Positions 25,351-33,800 of a DNA stretch of 48,478 bases are shown here, one piece after another. Each line of letters starts with the position of its first letter. Positions within the stretch are counted from its first letter, which is position 1. The DNA is taken from the NCBI RefSeq assembly GCF_011752525.1, contig NZ_VWXI01000024.1:1-48478 (forward strand). Direction: 5' to 3'. Position numbers and translations under genes: made by a program. This DNA is from Pantoea sp. Cy-639. Its GTDB lineage: Bacteria > Pseudomonadota > Gammaproteobacteria > Pseudomonadales > Pseudomonadaceae. Under the pieces are notes generated by a model that worked only from the letters and a program-made list of their open reading frames with translations, ran no database searches and had not been told where the DNA came from.

Positions 25351-25456
25351 GACGGGAACCTTGGCCGAGATACGTCGATTATTGGCCAATCCACGCATGC
25401 CGGCCAGCCTGGCGAACGTTAGCCTGCACAGCCTGTCCACCTGCGAGGCACTGTCC

Positions 25457-26272
25457 ATGCTCTATCCCCTGCTCGGCCTCTTCGGCCTGTGCGCTGGCGT
25501 CACCACCTTGCTGTTCGGCTTCGGTGGCGGGTTCTTCGCCGTGCCCTTGCTGTATGCATCATTGCTGGCCAGCCACGGCGCCGGCTCGGCACTGGCCGAA
25601 CACGCCATGCAGGTGGCCGTTGCCACCTCGGCCATGGTGATGATCTTCAGCAGCGCCCTGGCCACCTGGCGCCACCAGCGCGCGGGCAGCCTGCGCTGGG
25701 ACCTGGTGCGCCCGCTGGCACCAGCCATCGCCGCCGGCGCGCTGCTGGGGGCCTGGGCCGCGCTGCACGTCAACGGCCAGTGGCTGCGCTGGCTGTTCAT
25801 CGGCTACCTGCTACTGAGCCTGCTCGATGCCTGGCTGCGCCCGGGGTTCGTGGCTGCCGGCGAACGCCCACTGAACGCCCTGGGTCGCGGCGCGGCGACC
25901 CTGGTCGGCCTGCCCATCGGAGCCCTGGCCGCGCTGCTGGGCGTCGGCGGCAGCGTGATGACCGTGCCGCTGCTGCGCCGCCGAGGCGCCAGCATGCGCA
26001 CCGCCACCGCCATGGCCAACCCGCTGTCGCTGCCGATGGCCCTGGCGGCCACCCTGGTCTATGCCCTGCTGCCGGCGACCGACCTCGACCTGGGCCCTGG
26101 CCTGCTGGGCCTGGTCGACCTGCGCGCCGCCCTGGTGATGACGGTCGGCGCCTGGCTCGGCATGCACCTGGCCGCGCCGCTGCTCGGCCGCCTGCCCGAC
26201 AGCGCCCACGCCCGGGCTTACCTGGCCCTGCTCGGCGGGGTATTGCTGGTGATGCTGCTGACCGGCAACTGA
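25457..26272 (+). CDS. TauE/SafE-family membrane permease
   Basis: A 271-residue protein with about eight membrane helices and the inverted-repeat fold of the TauE/SafE family. GVTTLLFGFGGGFFAVPLLY (about 14-34) and GALAALLGVGGSVMTVPLLRRRG (about 155-178) are the two glycine-rich family motifs in the two halves. Members export sulfite, sulfoacetate or other small organic anions; the substrate here is not evident. The divergent AraC regulator suggests inducible expression by a small molecule. A structured leader and a DUF998 gene follow. Confidence 0.85.
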   Translation: MLYPLLGLFGLCAGVTTLLFGFGGGFFAVPLLYASLLASHGAGSALAEHAMQVAVATSAMVMIFSSALATWRHQRAGSLRWDLVRPLAPAIAAGALLGAWAALHVNGQWLRWLFIGYLLLSLLDAWLRPGFVAAGERPLNALGRGAATLVGLPIGALAALLGVGGSVMTVPLLRRRGASMRTATAMANPLSLPMALAATLVYALLPATDLDLGPGLLGLVDLRAALVMTVGAWLGMHLAAPLLGRLPDSAHARAYLALLGGVLLVMLLTGN

Positions 26273-26275
26273 TAC

Positions 26276-26329
26276 TGGCGAATGGCCTGACCGGCGCTGT
26301 AATCTGCCGGTTTGCCCATTCATTCGCCA
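26276..26329 (+). repeat. Nested inverted repeat just upstream of the DUF998 gene
   Basis: TGGCGAATG (26276-26284) pairs with CATTCGCCA (26321-26329), and ACCGGC (26290-26295) pairs with GCCGGT (26306-26311) inside it. The structure fills the whole gap between the permease stop and the ribosome site (AAGGAAGG) of the next gene. It may terminate the permease message or control access to that ribosome site. Confidence 0.5.
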
Positions 26330-26343
26330 AGGAAGGATCCGCC

Positions 26344-26994
26344 ATGAACACACTCGACCGCCTGTTGCTGGCCTGCGGCCTGCTCATCCCGCTGTGGCTG
26401 CTGCTGGGCGTGGGGCTGACCGCCGAGGCCTATCCGGGCTACAGCCACCTGCAGCAGGCCATGAGCCAGTTGGGCGCGGTGGGCGCGCCAACCCATGACT
26501 GGTCGGCGAAGGTCAACAACTTTCCCCTGGCCGTGCTGTTCGCCTTGTTCGCCTGGGGCCTGGCGCGCCGCTGGCGGCAGTCGAAGCTGGCCCGGCTGAC
26601 GGCGCTGCTGGTGCTGCTGCACGGTATCGGCAGCCTCGGCACCGGCTGGTTCGCCTGCGACCAGGGCTGCGCACCGGCCGTCCCTTCGTTCTCCCAGCAG
26701 ATGCACAACCTCAGCGGGCTGCTGATGTTCCTCTCGCTGACCCTGGCCAGCCTGTTGTGGATCGGCCTCGGCCGGCGCCTGGCACGCTCCGCCGGCCTGG
26801 CCTGGTGGTCGCTGCTGTGCACGCTGCTGGCAGTGGCCAGCGTGCTGCTGATGGCCCGCGCGAGCGAGTCTGGCGAACTGTTCGGCCTGTACCAACGCCT
26901 GAACTACGGCGTGGCCGTGCTGTGGGTCGCCAGCCTGGCCTGGTGTTCGTTGCGTCCGACCCGGCGCAACCCACTGCGCATGGCCATCGCCTGA
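26344..26994 (+). CDS. DUF998 membrane protein
   Basis: A 216-residue inner-membrane protein with six predicted helices, for example LLLACGLLIPLWLLLGVGL at the start and LLMFLSLTLASLLWIGLG in the middle. The motif YSHLQQAMSQLGAVGAPTHDW after helix 1 is characteristic of DUF998 proteins. Two cysteines (ACDQGC) sit in an outside loop. Function unknown. It has a strong ribosome site and lies 71 bases after the TauE/SafE gene on the same strand. Confidence 0.85.
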   Translation: MNTLDRLLLACGLLIPLWLLLGVGLTAEAYPGYSHLQQAMSQLGAVGAPTHDWSAKVNNFPLAVLFALFAWGLARRWRQSKLARLTALLVLLHGIGSLGTGWFACDQGCAPAVPSFSQQMHNLSGLLMFLSLTLASLLWIGLGRRLARSAGLAWWSLLCTLLAVASVLLMARASESGELFGLYQRLNYGVAVLWVASLAWCSLRPTRRNPLRMAIA

Positions 26995-27069
26995 CGGCAA
27001 ACTGCTGGCCCCCGGGACGCTGGAGCAAGGGCAAAATCCCGCTCCTCTTCAGATGCTTAGGACAGCAAC

Positions 27070-27399
27070 ATGCGAGTATTTCTAGCAACCGTGGCCGGCT
27101 GCCTGCTGGCCACCACGGCGTTCGCCGCCCAGGCCCGGGCACTGAGCCAGAATGACCGCCAGGTCTGCGGCTGGGGCGCGCAGATCGCCGCCGAAGCCCA
27201 GCAGGCCAAGCTGTCCGGGGTGACCCTGTACGCCACGCGCAAGAAGCTGCAGGCGCGCAAGTTCAGCAAGCCGTGGATGCGCATGACCGCCTTCGGCATC
27301 ACCGAACAGACCTACAACAGCCGTTCGCGGCTCAAGCCTGCGGCGATCAAGCAGACCTACTACGAGCAGTGTGTGCAGCATGCGGTTGCAAAGCGATAA
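27070..27399 (+). CDS. Small secreted protein of unknown function
   Basis: A 109-residue protein with a Sec signal peptide cleaved after about residue 19-20 (VAGCLLATTAFAA). The mature part of about 90 residues is basic, with two cysteines (C33 in RQVCGWG and C101 in YYEQCVQ) that could form a disulfide in the periplasm. YATRKKLQARKFSKPWMRM and FGITEQTYNS are its most distinctive parts. I recognise no family. It starts 75 bases after the DUF998 gene; the spacing allows co-transcription or its own promoter. Confidence 0.75.
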   Translation: MRVFLATVAGCLLATTAFAAQARALSQNDRQVCGWGAQIAAEAQQAKLSGVTLYATRKKLQARKFSKPWMRMTAFGITEQTYNSRSRLKPAAIKQTYYEQCVQHAVAKR

Positions 27400-27540
27400 A
27401 TCGTTATAAATCAACTAGTTGAAAACAAAAGATAAAGTTATTTGTTAGAAAATGACACACAAATAAACTCCTTTAATTTCAATGAATTATGAAGCATTTC
27501 TAATCTTCTTCATGAATTTGATTTCCAGACTTCGCTGCCT
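27400..27540. other. AT-rich non-coding stretch
   Basis: About 140 bases with far lower GC than the surroundings, with many A/T runs (GTTATTTGTTAGAAAATGAC and similar). No gene or clear hairpin is seen. It marks the boundary between the conserved chromosomal genes and the lipopeptide cluster. Confidence 0.6.
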
Positions 27541-27569
27541 TGCAGGAGCCGGCCTTGCCGGCTCCTGCA
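27541..27569 (-). terminator. Terminator of the xantholysin/macAB transcript
   Basis: TGCAGGAGCCGGC (27541-27553) and its exact complement (27557-27569) form a perfect 13-bp GC-rich stem with a 3-base loop, 15 bases after the macB stop codon. The T-poor but AT-rich tract beyond is compatible with termination on the minus strand. Confidence 0.75.
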
Positions 27570-27584
27570 AAGACGCGGCCCGCG

Positions 27585-29594
27585 TCAGTCACGGGCCAGC
27601 GCCTCGATCGGATCGAGCCGCGCCGCATTGCGGGCCGGCACGAAGCCGAACAGGATGCCGATCAGCGTCGAGCAGACGAACGCCGTGATCACCGAGCCCA
27701 GGGAAAACACCATTTCCCACTGTTTGACGAACAGCGCGAACAGGTAGCCGATCCCGTATGACAAACCGATCCCGATCACCCCACCGATCAGGCAGACCAT
27801 CACCGCCTCCACCAGGAACTGCTGGCGGATGTCCGACTGACGCGCCCCCACCGCCATGCGGATACCAATCTCGCGGGTCCGCTCGGTGACCGACACCAGC
27901 ATGATGTTCATCACCCCGATGCCTCCCACCACCAGCGAGATCACCGCGATCAGCGACAGCAGCAAGGTCAGCGAGCGACTGGTCTTCTGCACCGTCTGCA
28001 TGATGCTGTCGAGGTTGTTGGTGAAGAAGTCCTTGGTGCCATGGCGCTGCAGCATCAGCTTGTTGACCTCCTCCTCGACCCGCTTGCTCGGCATGCCGTC
28101 CTTGATGCGCACGCTGATGCTGTCCAGGTGGCGCTGGCCAAGTACGCGCCCGGCCGCGGTCTCGTAAGGCATCCACACGTTCAGGGTGTTGCCGGCGACG
28201 AACAGGTTCTTGTTCTCGGCGGTCACGCCGATCACCGTGCACGGCAGCTTGCCGACCAGGATCACCTGCCCCAGCGGGTTGACCCCGGGGCCGAACAGAC
28301 GCTTGCGGGTGTTGTGGTCGATCACCACCACCTGGGCCTGGCGCCGGGCGTCCTCGGCGCTGAACACGATGCCTGCGGCCAGGGGGATGTTGCGTACCTG
28401 GAAGTACTGCTCGCTGACACCGTTGAGCTGCACGTCGGCATCGATGTTGCGGTAGCGCACCAGCGAGCTCTGGCCGATCACCGGGGTGGCGCTGTCGACG
28501 TAGTACAGGTCGTTGAGCGCGGTGACATCGGCCGGTACCAGGGTCTCGATGGCCTTGGCCCGGCTGTCGCCGAAGCTGGTGCCGGAGTAGATGTCGATGG
28601 TGTTGCTGCCGATCGCCTGGATGTCCTTGAGCACATAGCCCTTGGCGCCCTCGCCGATGGCCGAGATCGATACCACCGAGGTGATGCCGATGATGATCCC
28701 GAGCATGGTCAGCAAGGTGCGCATGCGGTGCGAGATCAGCGCGATCCAGGCCATCTTGAAGGCCTCGCGGAACAACCCGAGGCTGGCCACCAGGCGCCGT
28801 GGCGCGGCATCCTCGGCCGGTGCCCGGGCAGGCTCCGGCGTCACCGCCTCGCGCGCCGTGCGCCGGTCGCTGACGATCTGCCCGTCGCTGACCTCGATGA
28901 TCCGCTCGGCGTGGGCAGCGACCTTGGGATCGTGGGTCACCAGGATCACCGTGTGCCCGGCGCCGTGCAGCTCCAGCAGGATGTTCATCACCTCCTTGCC
29001 GCTGGCGGTGTCCAAGGCCCCGGTCGGTTCGTCGGCGAGGATCACCTCGCCACCGTTCATCAGCGCCCGGCAGATACTCACCCGCTGCTGCTGGCCACCG
29101 GACAGCTGGCTCGGCCGGTGCGCCAGGTGCCCGTCCAGGCCCAGGCGGGTCAGCAGCTCGCGGGCGCGGGCATGGCGCCCGGCCTGGGGCATGCCGGCAT
29201 ACACCGCCGGGATCTCGACATTGCGCAGGGCATCCAGGTGCGGCAGCAGGTGGTAGCGCTGGAAGATGAAGCCAAAGTGATCGCGACGCAGCGCCGCCAG
29301 GGCGTCATCGTCGAGGTCGCGGGTTTCCTGGCCACTGACCTGGTAGCTGCCGGCGCTGGCGTGGTCCAGGCAGCCGAGGATGTTCATCAGGGTCGACTTG
29401 CCCGAGCCCGAGGCACCGATGATCGCCACCAGTTCGCCGGCGCGGATCTGCAGATCGATACCCTTGAGCGCGAGAAACTCGCGATCGCCCGCCATGAAGC
29501 TGCGGGTCACCCCTTCCAGGCGCAGCAGTGGCTGGCCCTGGCGCGTCGGCGCCGCCTGCCGCGCCGGCAGTTCGACTGTCATGTTCATGCTCAC
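27585..29594 (-). CDS. macB: MacB-type ABC exporter (ATPase-permease fusion) of the lipopeptide
   Basis: A 669-residue half-transporter. The N-terminal ATPase has Walker A GASGSGKS (60-67), signature LSGGQQQR and Walker B VILADEPTGALD. A linker leads to membrane helix 1 (about 285-310, MRTLLTMLGIIIGITSVVSI), a periplasmic MacB domain of about 220 residues, and three C-terminal helices. The last ones include VVGGIGVMNIMLVSVTERTREIG and GVIGIGLSYGIGYLFALF. With MacA and an outer-membrane TolC-type channel it moves substrates from the periplasm out of the cell. Location directly behind xtlC points to xantholysin export. GTG at 29594 overlaps the macA stop; ATG at 29588 or 29582 is an alternative start. 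Confidence 0.92.
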   Translation of the reverse strand: MSMNMTVELPARQAAPTRQGQPLLRLEGVTRSFMAGDREFLALKGIDLQIRAGELVAIIGASGSGKSTLMNILGCLDHASAGSYQVSGQETRDLDDDALAALRRDHFGFIFQRYHLLPHLDALRNVEIPAVYAGMPQAGRHARARELLTRLGLDGHLAHRPSQLSGGQQQRVSICRALMNGGEVILADEPTGALDTASGKEVMNILLELHGAGHTVILVTHDPKVAAHAERIIEVSDGQIVSDRRTAREAVTPEPARAPAEDAAPRRLVASLGLFREAFKMAWIALISHRMRTLLTMLGIIIGITSVVSISAIGEGAKGYVLKDIQAIGSNTIDIYSGTSFGDSRAKAIETLVPADVTALNDLYYVDSATPVIGQSSLVRYRNIDADVQLNGVSEQYFQVRNIPLAAGIVFSAEDARRQAQVVVIDHNTRKRLFGPGVNPLGQVILVGKLPCTVIGVTAENKNLFVAGNTLNVWMPYETAAGRVLGQRHLDSISVRIKDGMPSKRVEEEVNKLMLQRHGTKDFFTNNLDSIMQTVQKTSRSLTLLLSLIAVISLVVGGIGVMNIMLVSVTERTREIGIRMAVGARQSDIRQQFLVEAVMVCLIGGVIGIGLSYGIGYLFALFVKQWEMVFSLGSVITAFVCSTLIGILFGFVPARNAARLDPIEALARD

Positions 29595-30745
29595 GCCCCC
29601 GCCTCGCCCGTCACCGGCTCGCCGATCACCACCCGGTCGCCTTCGGCCAGGCCGTCCTTGACCTGCACCTTGACGTTGTTGTTGATCCCGGCCTGGACCT
29701 TGCGCACCTGGGCGAAGCCCTTGGCGTCGAGCACCCGCACCGGGAAGCTGCCGTCGGCCTCGCGCGGCCCCAGCGCCGCCACCGGCACGGTGAGCACGCC
29801 CTGGGCGGTGTCGAGGACGATGCGCACCTGGGCGGTCATCGAGATGCGCAGACGGTGCTCGGGGTTGGGCACTTCGAACAACGCGTTGTAGAACACCGCG
29901 CTGGCCTGCTTGCCGGCGCCGCCGGTCTTGTCGCTGCTCTCCAGGTAGTTCTGCGGCGCAGGCTCGGTGCCACGCAGCTTGGCGTAGTAGCGCTGGTCAT
30001 CGCCGAGGATGGTGAAGTACACCTGCTGGCCGGGGCTGATGTGGATCACGTCGGCCTCGGATACCTGGGCCTTGATGGTCATGGTGTCGAGGTCGGCGAG
30101 CTTGAGGATCACCGGCGCCAGTTGGTTGGCGATCACCGTCTGCCCTTCCTGGGTGACGATGCCCACCACATGGCCGTCGATCGGCGCGACGATCCGGGTG
30201 TAGCCGAGGTTGACCCGGGCCGTGTCGATCTGCACCTGGGCGCTCTTGATCTGCGCGTCCAGCGAACGCAGGTTGGCCTGCTGCACCTCGAACTCGGACT
30301 CGGCGTTCTCGAAGTCCTGGCGCGAGATCGACTCGTCGGCCTGCAGTACGTCGTAGCGCTCGTAGACCCGCTTGGCCTGCTTGAGCTTGGCCTGGGTCGA
30401 ACGGCGTTCGGCCTGCAGCTTCTCGGCATCGACCTCGGCCTGGCGCAAGGTGTTCTGCAGCACCAGCGGATCGATCTCGGCCAGCCACTGGCCTTCGCTG
30501 ACCTTGTCGCCGAGCTTGACCTTCAACGAACGCAACTGGCCGGACACCTGGGCGCCGACATCCACCTGGCGGATGCCCTCCAGGGTGCCGGTGGCCAGTA
30601 CGGCGTTCTCGATGTCGCCGCGCTCCACCGCGGCCGTGATGTACTGCGGCGGCTTGGCCGGCGCCTGCACCGCATACAGCACGATACCGGCGACCAGGGC
30701 CGCCGCGACGCCCAGGGTGATCTTGCGAAACTTCGTCTTTTCCAT
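29591..30745 (-). CDS. macA: MacA-type periplasmic adaptor of the lipopeptide exporter
   Basis: A 384-residue membrane fusion protein. The N-terminal anchor (ITLGVAAALVAGIVLYAV, about 9-26) is followed by the half-lipoyl motif VGAQVSGQLRSLKVKLGDKVSEGQ, a long coiled coil (about 95-165, QAEVDAEKLQAERRSTQAKL onward), RIVAPIDGHVVGIVTQEGQ, and a beta-barrel domain. ATG at 30745 has GGAAGAG upstream; a TTG start at 30763 is less likely. It links MacB to an outer-membrane channel, for which no gene lies within the window. It is cotranscribed with xtlC (66-bp gap with a hairpin) and coupled to macB. Confidence 0.92.
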   Translation of the reverse strand: MEKTKFRKITLGVAAALVAGIVLYAVQAPAKPPQYITAAVERGDIENAVLATGTLEGIRQVDVGAQVSGQLRSLKVKLGDKVSEGQWLAEIDPLVLQNTLRQAEVDAEKLQAERRSTQAKLKQAKRVYERYDVLQADESISRQDFENAESEFEVQQANLRSLDAQIKSAQVQIDTARVNLGYTRIVAPIDGHVVGIVTQEGQTVIANQLAPVILKLADLDTMTIKAQVSEADVIHISPGQQVYFTILGDDQRYYAKLRGTEPAPQNYLESSDKTGGAGKQASAVFYNALFEVPNPEHRLRISMTAQVRIVLDTAQGVLTVPVAALGPREADGSFPVRVLDAKGFAQVRKVQAGINNNVKVQVKDGLAEGDRVVIGEPVTGEAGA

Positions 30746-30777
30746 AAAACCGCTCTTCCACAATCCGATGAGGTCCC

Positions 30778-30804
30778 GTGGGCGCGGGGCTGGCCCGCGC
30801 CCAC
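30778..30804 (-). terminator. Intercistronic hairpin between xtlC and macA
   Basis: GTGGGCGCGGG (30778-30788) and its exact complement (30794-30804) form an 11-bp stem with a 5-base loop, 7 bases after the xtlC stop. There is no T run on either strand. It is more likely an attenuating or mRNA-protecting element between the synthetase and exporter genes than a full terminator. Confidence 0.5.
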
Positions 30805-30811
30805 CACGGTG

Positions 30812-33800
30812 TTACTGCTTCACCCTGCCGTGGGACAGGGCCTGCCCGTCGTGCCACCAGGCCGCCAGGCTGAACACATCCGGCACCTTGAGGATGCTGA
30901 AATGGTTGCCTGGCCCCTGCCACACCTCCAGTTGCGGCATCAACTGCCGCCAGCCCGCGTCCATCGCCCCTTGCTCGCGCTGGTTGCCAGCGGCATCCAG
31001 GGTCGGATCCGCCACCAGCACCAGCCGCGCCAGGCCGGTGAAGCCCTGGGCTGGCCGGTACACCGTGCGCAGCGCCGTGGCGAAGGTCCGGGTCACCCCG
31101 GCCAACGCCTGGGGCGTGGAGCGCGCCGGCAGCAGGCCGACCCGCACCATCGCCCCGTGCAACTGCTGCAACTGCTGCTGATCGTGCGCCTCGGCGAAGG
31201 CCGCGGCATCGAGCCCCAGCGACTTGCCAGTGGACAGTTGCAGCGACTCGACCAGGCGCTGCAGCGCCTGGGTGAAGGTGTGCGGCTTGCCAAGGCTGCC
31301 CCCGTCAGCCGGGGCCTCGCTGTCGATCAGGGTCAGCGAACGCACATCGCGGCCCATGGCCTGCAGGCGCACCGCCATGGCATGGGCCACCCAACCACCG
31401 AAGGAGTGCCCGACCAGGTTCAACGGACCGTGCGGGTAGAACGCCTCGATGGCGCGCACCTGCTGCTCGGCGGCCGCCTCGACGCTGCAGAACGGCACCT
31501 CGCCAAGCGCCAGGCCGCGGGTCTGCAAGCCGTGCACCGGCCAGTCCGGTCCCAGCGCCTCGGCCAGGCCGATGAAGCTGGTGACGCTGTCGCCGGCGCC
31601 CGGCACGCAGAACACCGGCACATGCCCCGGCGTGCCGCTCTGGATCGCCAGCAACGGCTGGTGAGTCGGCAACGGCTGCGCCTGGATGCCGTCCAGGGCC
31701 TCGGCGATGGCCTGGCCCAGCACCGCCACATGCGGTTCCTGGACCATGCTCTGGTGGTCGCCCGGCACCTGCCGGCCATGCAGTACCTGCCCCGGCAAGG
31801 CCTCGGCCCAGCCCAGGGTCGGGCTGTCGCAGGCAATCGCGCCGGTGCGCTGCTCGGCCTGGAACAGGTGCAGTGGCACCGGCAACGGGGCCAGGTGGTA
31901 GTGGGCCAGGGCCCGGCCATGGGCGACATGGCGCTCGAAGAAATGCTGCAGCTGCGCGTCGCCGGTCTGTACCAGGCCCGGCACCAGCAACTGTCGCTCG
32001 CGGCAATGGGCCAACAGCGCCGCGAACGGCAAGCTGCCCGCCTGCAGTGCCTGGACCTCGGCCAGTTGCCCAGCCCCCGCCTCGCCCAGGCCCTGCCAAT
32101 GCACCTGGCAGTGCAGCAGCAACTGCGCCTCGGCCAGGCGCGGCCCTTGCCAGCGTGCCTTGCCCTGGTCACTCAGGCGCGGCACGTAGGTGTCGATCAG
32201 GCCGACGAAGGCCACCGGCTCGTCCACCCCCAGCAGTTGCGCCGCCACCTCGTAGGCCAGCACCCCGCCGAACGACCAGCCGGCCAGGCGGTACGGGCCG
32301 TGCGGCTGCACCGCGCGGATCCGCGCCACCAACCGTGCCGCCAGGCACTCCAGGGTGTTCAGTTGCGCCTGGCCAAGCGGCACGCCCGGCAGCCCGTAGA
32401 TCGGGAAGTCCCCCGGGATCTGCCGACCCAGCACCGGGAAGTACAGGTCCAGGCCACTGAACTCGTGGATCAGGAACAACGGCGGCTGGCTGCCGCCGGC
32501 ACGCACGGTGACCAGGCTGTCGTCCACCTCCGGCGCCTCGCGGCCGGCCAGCAGCGCGGCCAGGGCAGCGATGCTGGGGTACTGGAACAGCTCGGCCAGG
32601 GTGCAGCGCAGGCCAGCCTGTTCCATCTCGCCGACCAGGCGGATGGCCAGCAGCGAATGCCCGCCCAGCTCGAAGAAGCTGTCGTGGCGCCCGACCCGCT
32701 CGACCTCCAGCACCTGCGCCCAGCGCTCGGCCAGGGCCTGCTCGATGGCGCCCTGCGGCGCCTCGAAAGCCGCCACGGCGAGGTCCTGCGGCCCGGGGAG
32801 CGGCAAGGCCTTGCGGTCGACCTTGCCGTTGTTGTTCAGCGGCAAGGCTTCGAGGGCGACGAACGCGGCCGGCAGCATGTACTCCGGCAGACGCTCGCGC
32901 AGCAAGGCGCGCAGCGCCGTGCCATCGAGCGCCGGGTCGTGGCGGGTGAACCAGGCCACCAGGCGCAGTGGCCCCTGCTCCAGGCGCAAGGCCATGACCA
33001 CGGCCTCGTCCAGCCCCGGGCACTGCAGCAGTTGCTGCTCGATCTCGCCCAGTTCGATGCGGAAACCGCGGATCTTCACCTGGTCGTCGCTGCGCCCCAG
33101 GCACTCGAGCTGGCCATCGGCGCGCCAGCGCACCAGGTCACCGGTGCGATACAGGCGCGCGCCGGGGCGTGGGTCGAACGGGTCGTCGAGGAAGCGTTCG
33201 GCGGTCAGTTGCGCACGGTTGAGGTAACCCAGCGCGACGCCATCGCCGCCGATATACAGCTCGCCGACCACGCCCTCGGGCAGCAGGCGCCCCTGACTGT
33301 CGAGCACATAGGCGCTGGTGTTGCCAATCGGCCGGCCGATCGGCACATGCTCGCAATCGGCCCCCAGCACCCGGATCTCGCTGGTGGTGGCGAAAGTGGT
33401 GGTCTCGGTCGGTCCGTAGCAGTGCACCAGGCGCAAGGTCGGTGCCTGGGCCAGCAAGGCGCGGAAAGCCCCCGGATCACCCCGTTCGCCGCCGCACAAC
33501 AGGATGCGCAAGCCGCCCAGCGCCTCGGGGATCAAGTGTACGTACTGGTTGAACAGCGCGGTGGTGACGAACAGCACGCTGGCGCCGCCATCGTGCAGCG
33601 CTGCGCCGAAGCGCGCCGGCTCGACCAGGGTCTGGTGGTCGATCACCAGCACCTGGCCGCCGTTGAGCAGCGCACCCCAGACGTCCATGGTGGCGGCATC
33701 GAACGCCGGGTTGGAGACGAACGCGAAGCGGTCCTGGGCGTTGAAGTCGGCATAGCCGTTGTTCAGCACCAGGCGGGTGATGCCGCGGTGCGCCACGCGT

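Noticed and set aside
25351..25458. Longer N-terminus of the AraC regulator
   Set aside because: It would cover the whole divergent promoter region; the start at 25350 gives normal family length.
31000..32520. Second thioesterase domain as a recent duplication or assembly error
   Set aside because: The two domains differ clearly in sequence, and tandem thioesterases are normal at the end of Pseudomonas lipopeptide synthetases.
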